Assembly: GCA_031256755.1 (NCBI GenBank)
Contig: JAIRPZ010000200.1
Location: forward strand, 1-7,290
Length of the DNA: 7,290 bases
Direction: 5' to 3'
Origin: Planctomycetaceae bacterium
GTDB taxonomy: Bacteria > Planctomycetota > Planctomycetia > Pirellulales > Thermoguttaceae
Part shown: one piece after another, positions 5,365 through 7,290 of the stretch
How the letters are laid out: each line of letters opens with the position of its first letter
Numbering within the stretch: the first letter of the stretch is position 1
Notes under the pieces: generated by a model
The model's database searches: none
Seen by the model: only the letters and a program-made list of their open reading frames with translations
Told to the model about the DNA's origin: nothing
Program-made: the position numbers and the translations under genes

Positions 5365-6318
5365 TTAATGCTTTCCTGAACAAACGAAACCGAAAACCCA
5401 AAAAACGTAAGCAGCCGGTGCCGCCATGAGAAGCGAGTCGAAAATGTCCAGCACGCCGCCGAAACCCGGAACGGCATGACCGGAATCTTTCATACGGCTG
5501 TCACGCTTGATCAGCGAACCGGCAAGATCGCCGGTCATTCCCGTCAGAGCAACCACCATACCGAAAGAAACCCAGCCGATAAACGGTGTCACTTTTTCCC
5601 GGTCAAAATAGGGAAGGACAATATCAAACCAGAACCACGAACCGGCACAGGCAAAAAGAATTCCGCCGACGGCTCCTTCAAACGTTTTGCCCGGACTCAA
5701 TCCGGGAGTCATCCGGTGAGTCCCGATGAGTTTGCCGACCGTGAATGCGCCGACATCGCACATTTTTGTTACAATAACAAGCGAAAGAATCGCCCAGATT
5801 TCATAAGCCATGTGCAGTTGGATCATAAAGCACGACAGCAGACCGAGATAGGCGTAGGCGAAAACGGCACCGGCGAGATTGATGGTTACACCGCCGGGGT
5901 GTTCATAACGCCGCATTTCAGCGGCAAATGCTAAAATCACTCCGACGGCAACGGCAAGCAGTGCGGAAAAACTGGCGGTCGCTGCCCATTGCCAGCCGCC
6001 GCGGGATGTCTCATGGTGCAGAATGTCAAGATTAAATTGCTGAATAACATTGGCGATCCAGCAACTGACCGCAATAAAAAGAGTGCCGAGATAAACGGAG
6101 TGAGGAAGCGGATGCAGTCCGGCGGCATTGAGTATCCGCAGGACTTCCCGCGTTAAAAATACGAGGCACACAAGATAAACCGGCATCAGTGCGATTCCGC
6201 GCGGCAGCCAGATAATTTCTTTGGTGAATCCGTACCGGGAAATACAGACATCCAGCCATGAAACGCCGAGCAGAACGGCAATGATCAGCGATCCGAAAAG
6301 CAGCCGGCGCGACAGCAT
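5365..6318 (-). CDS. cdsA: Phosphatidate cytidylyltransferase (CDP-diglyceride synthase)
   Basis: Encodes 317 residues of an inner-membrane enzyme that makes CDP-diacylglycerol from phosphatidate and CTP, the branch point for membrane phospholipids. Several hydrophobic segments are visible (about 8-22, 43-56, 77-92, 112-133, 147-168, 175-188, 214-235, 246-262 and 296-312). The C-terminal signature is intact: S268-LIKR-DSRMKD278, then PGFGG (284-288) and D291-IFD294-S; an upstream SPGKTFEGAVGG (208-219) is also typical. The PGFGG form replaces the PGHGG common in Proteobacteria. Length is slightly above the roughly 285 residues of E. coli CdsA. It follows lpxD on the same strand after 86 bp and may be co-transcribed or use its own promoter. 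No Shine-Dalgarno sequence is visible before the ATG. Confidence 0.95.
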   Translation of the reverse strand: MLSRRLLFGSLIIAVLLGVSWLDVCISRYGFTKEIIWLPRGIALMPVYLVCLVFLTREVLRILNAAGLHPLPHSVYLGTLFIAVSCWIANVIQQFNLDILHHETSRGGWQWAATASFSALLAVAVGVILAFAAEMRRYEHPGGVTINLAGAVFAYAYLGLLSCFMIQLHMAYEIWAILSLVIVTKMCDVGAFTVGKLIGTHRMTPGLSPGKTFEGAVGGILFACAGSWFWFDIVLPYFDREKVTPFIGWVSFGMVVALTGMTGDLAGSLIKRDSRMKDSGHAVPGFGGVLDIFDSLLMAAPAAYVFWVFGFVCSGKH

Positions 6319-6331
6319 ACAATAAACCGGT

Positions 6332-6350
6332 CATTAGAGACCATTAGAGA
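6332..6350. repeat. Tandem repeat CATTAGAGA x2, containing possible cdsA -10 boxes
   Basis: CATTAGAGA occurs at 6332-6340 and 6342-6350, a 10-bp period just upstream of cdsA. Read on the minus strand each copy holds TCTAAT. The nearer one, with TTGTCC (6360-6355) 16 nt upstream, would start transcription near 6326, 8 nt before the cdsA ATG. The repeat is certain; promoter use is a guess. Confidence 0.4.
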
Positions 6351-6364
6351 AAACGGACAAGTCA

Positions 6365-6411
6365 GTCAATCTATACAAAAAACGCCGGAAGTCAATCATG
6401 GGAGGTCAATC
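6365..6411. repeat. Three copies of GTCAATC in the lpxD-cdsA spacer
   Basis: Exact copies lie at 6365-6371, 6391-6397 and 6405-6411; the last overlaps the lpxD stop codon. Read on the minus strand they are GATTGAC, which contains TTGAC, the core of a -35 element, so they may be sigma or activator contact sites for cdsA. The spacings of 26 and 14 bp are irregular, and a chance cluster cannot be excluded. Confidence 0.35.
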
Positions 6412-7290
6412 TTGCCTCTCATTGCCGGATTCTTGTTTTGCGGTACTTTGCCGTTCCCGCAATTCTTCAACGGTCTGGCGTAATTTCTTGAATTCTTTCC
6501 TCATTTCCGGCAGGGCTTGCAGAGCGATTTGAATCCGCATTTGTTCTTTTTCCGGTGTTGCGGGAATGCCGACAATCCGCACATCCGGTGCGACATCGCC
6601 GAGAATGCCGGACATTGCCCCTAAAACCGCCCGGTCGCCGATGTGAACGTGATCCTTCACGCCGACCCGTCCTGCCATGACGACACCTTCGCCGGTTGTC
6701 GTGCTGCCTGCAATGCCAGTGTGCGCACACAGCAAATTGTGTCTTCCGATTTTACAGTTATGCCCGATCATCACCAGATTATCAATTTTCGTACCGTCGC
6801 CGATTTCGGTGGAACCGTAGGTTGCCCGGTCAATGGTTGTGTTTGCCCCGATTTCGACATCATTTCCGATGACAACGTTGCCGATTTGCGGCGAAAGTTG
6901 ATGTGAACCGTCCGAACTGTTGTAGCCGAAACCGAATGCGCCGATAATTGCGCCGCTGTGAATGATGCAGCGTGAACCGGTCACGGTACTGCGGTACAAC
7001 ACGGCATTCGGAAAAATCGTTGTGCCGCTGCCGACGGTGCAGCCTGCTCCGATTTGTACGCCGCCGTAAATCGTAGCGTTATCGCCGATGACCGAGTCCT
7101 CTTCGATGACGGCAAAATGCCCGACGGACACGTTTTGACCTAATTTGACGGACGGGTGGATAAAACATTGTCTGCTGATGCCGGTCTGTTTTTCTTCCCG
7201 CGGCGGGTGAAAAAAGCGGGCGATTTTTTCAAAGGAATCTAAAACATTCGGGACTTGAATGAGGGCGAAACCTTCGGGGAGGACTCCTTC
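6406..7290 (-). CDS. lpxD: UDP-3-O-acylglucosamine N-acyltransferase, 5' end beyond window
   Basis: Partial gene: 294 residues are visible and the frame is open at the right edge, so roughly 50 N-terminal residues are missing relative to the 341 of E. coli LpxD. LpxD adds the second acyl chain, at the 2-amino group, to UDP-3-O-acyl-glucosamine in lipid A synthesis, in the cytoplasm. The visible part begins within the uridine-binding domain (VPNVLDSFEKIARFF). About ten turns of left-handed beta-helix hexapeptide repeats follow (HPSVKLGQNVSVG onward). GAFGFGY, ANTTIDRATYG and the catalytic-histidine motif KIDNLVMIGHN (His at visible residue 177) match the family. The C-terminus (about 250-290) is a charged helix, as in trimeric LpxD. 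An internal GTG at 7131 is not the start, because conserved sequence continues upstream. cdsA follows downstream. Confidence 0.95.
   Translation of the reverse strand, partial: EGVLPEGFALIQVPNVLDSFEKIARFFHPPREEKQTGISRQCFIHPSVKLGQNVSVGHFAVIEEDSVIGDNATIYGGVQIGAGCTVGSGTTIFPNAVLYRSTVTGSRCIIHSGAIIGAFGFGYNSSDGSHQLSPQIGNVVIGNDVEIGANTTIDRATYGSTEIGDGTKIDNLVMIGHNCKIGRHNLLCAHTGIAGSTTTGEGVVMAGRVGVKDHVHIGDRAVLGAMSGILGDVAPDVRIVGIPATPEKEQMRIQIALQALPEMRKEFKKLRQTVEELRERQSTAKQESGNERQD

Noticed and set aside
7129..7131. GTG as the start of lpxD
   Set aside because: The frame continues upstream to the window edge with clear LpxD sequence (VPNVLDSFEKIARFF), so the real start lies outside.
1..7290. CRISPR array, insertion sequence, prophage or attachment site
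   Set aside because: No regularly spaced repeats, transposase, integrase or terminal inverted repeats were found; the genes are mostly housekeeping.

Overview
The window looks like chromosomal DNA from a Gram-negative-type bacterium that makes lipid A (lpxD) and isoprenoids by the MEP route (ispF). Base composition is near 50% G+C. The mix of a RuBisCO-like protein, a DUF2130 protein, a CdsA with a PGFGG...D..DS signature, and a general lack of Shine-Dalgarno sequences fits the PVC group, most plausibly a Planctomycetota lineage with moderate GC. The taxonomic call is inference; there is no rRNA or other marker in the window.

Layout. Positions 1-1420 (minus strand) hold a two-gene operon: a RuBisCO-like protein (RLP), then a split transketolase N-terminal subunit that runs off the left edge. 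A 124-bp divergent promoter region follows, with two mirror-image promoters (T9 tract, 13 nt, TATAAT on each strand). Positions 1545-4254 (plus) hold a coiled-coil DUF2130 protein, an RluA-type pseudouridine synthase, a 220-bp non-coding stretch with strong inverted repeats, and a lone ExbD/TolR-type protein. Positions 4304-5356 (plus) hold one reading frame that joins a complete IspF to a C-terminal GNAT acetyltransferase domain. It converges, with only 8 bp between stop codons, on a minus-strand lipid pair, lpxD (cut by the right edge) then cdsA.

How the genes relate. RLP and the transketolase half probably act in one carbon pathway for a sugar or sugar acid; the RLP lacks residues needed for CO2 fixation, and the transketolase half lacks the usual GHPG motif. 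LpxD makes the acylated lipid A precursor and CdsA makes CDP-diacylglycerol, so both serve the envelope. IspF serves isoprenoid synthesis; the job of its attached GNAT domain is unknown. rluA, DUF2130 and exbD look like separately transcribed single genes.

The points most worth a second look are the IspF-GNAT fusion, the RLP/split transketolase operon with altered active sites, and the promoter architecture, in which -10 boxes sit 0-9 nt from the transcription start expected at the start codon. No mobile element, CRISPR array, tRNA or rRNA was seen.
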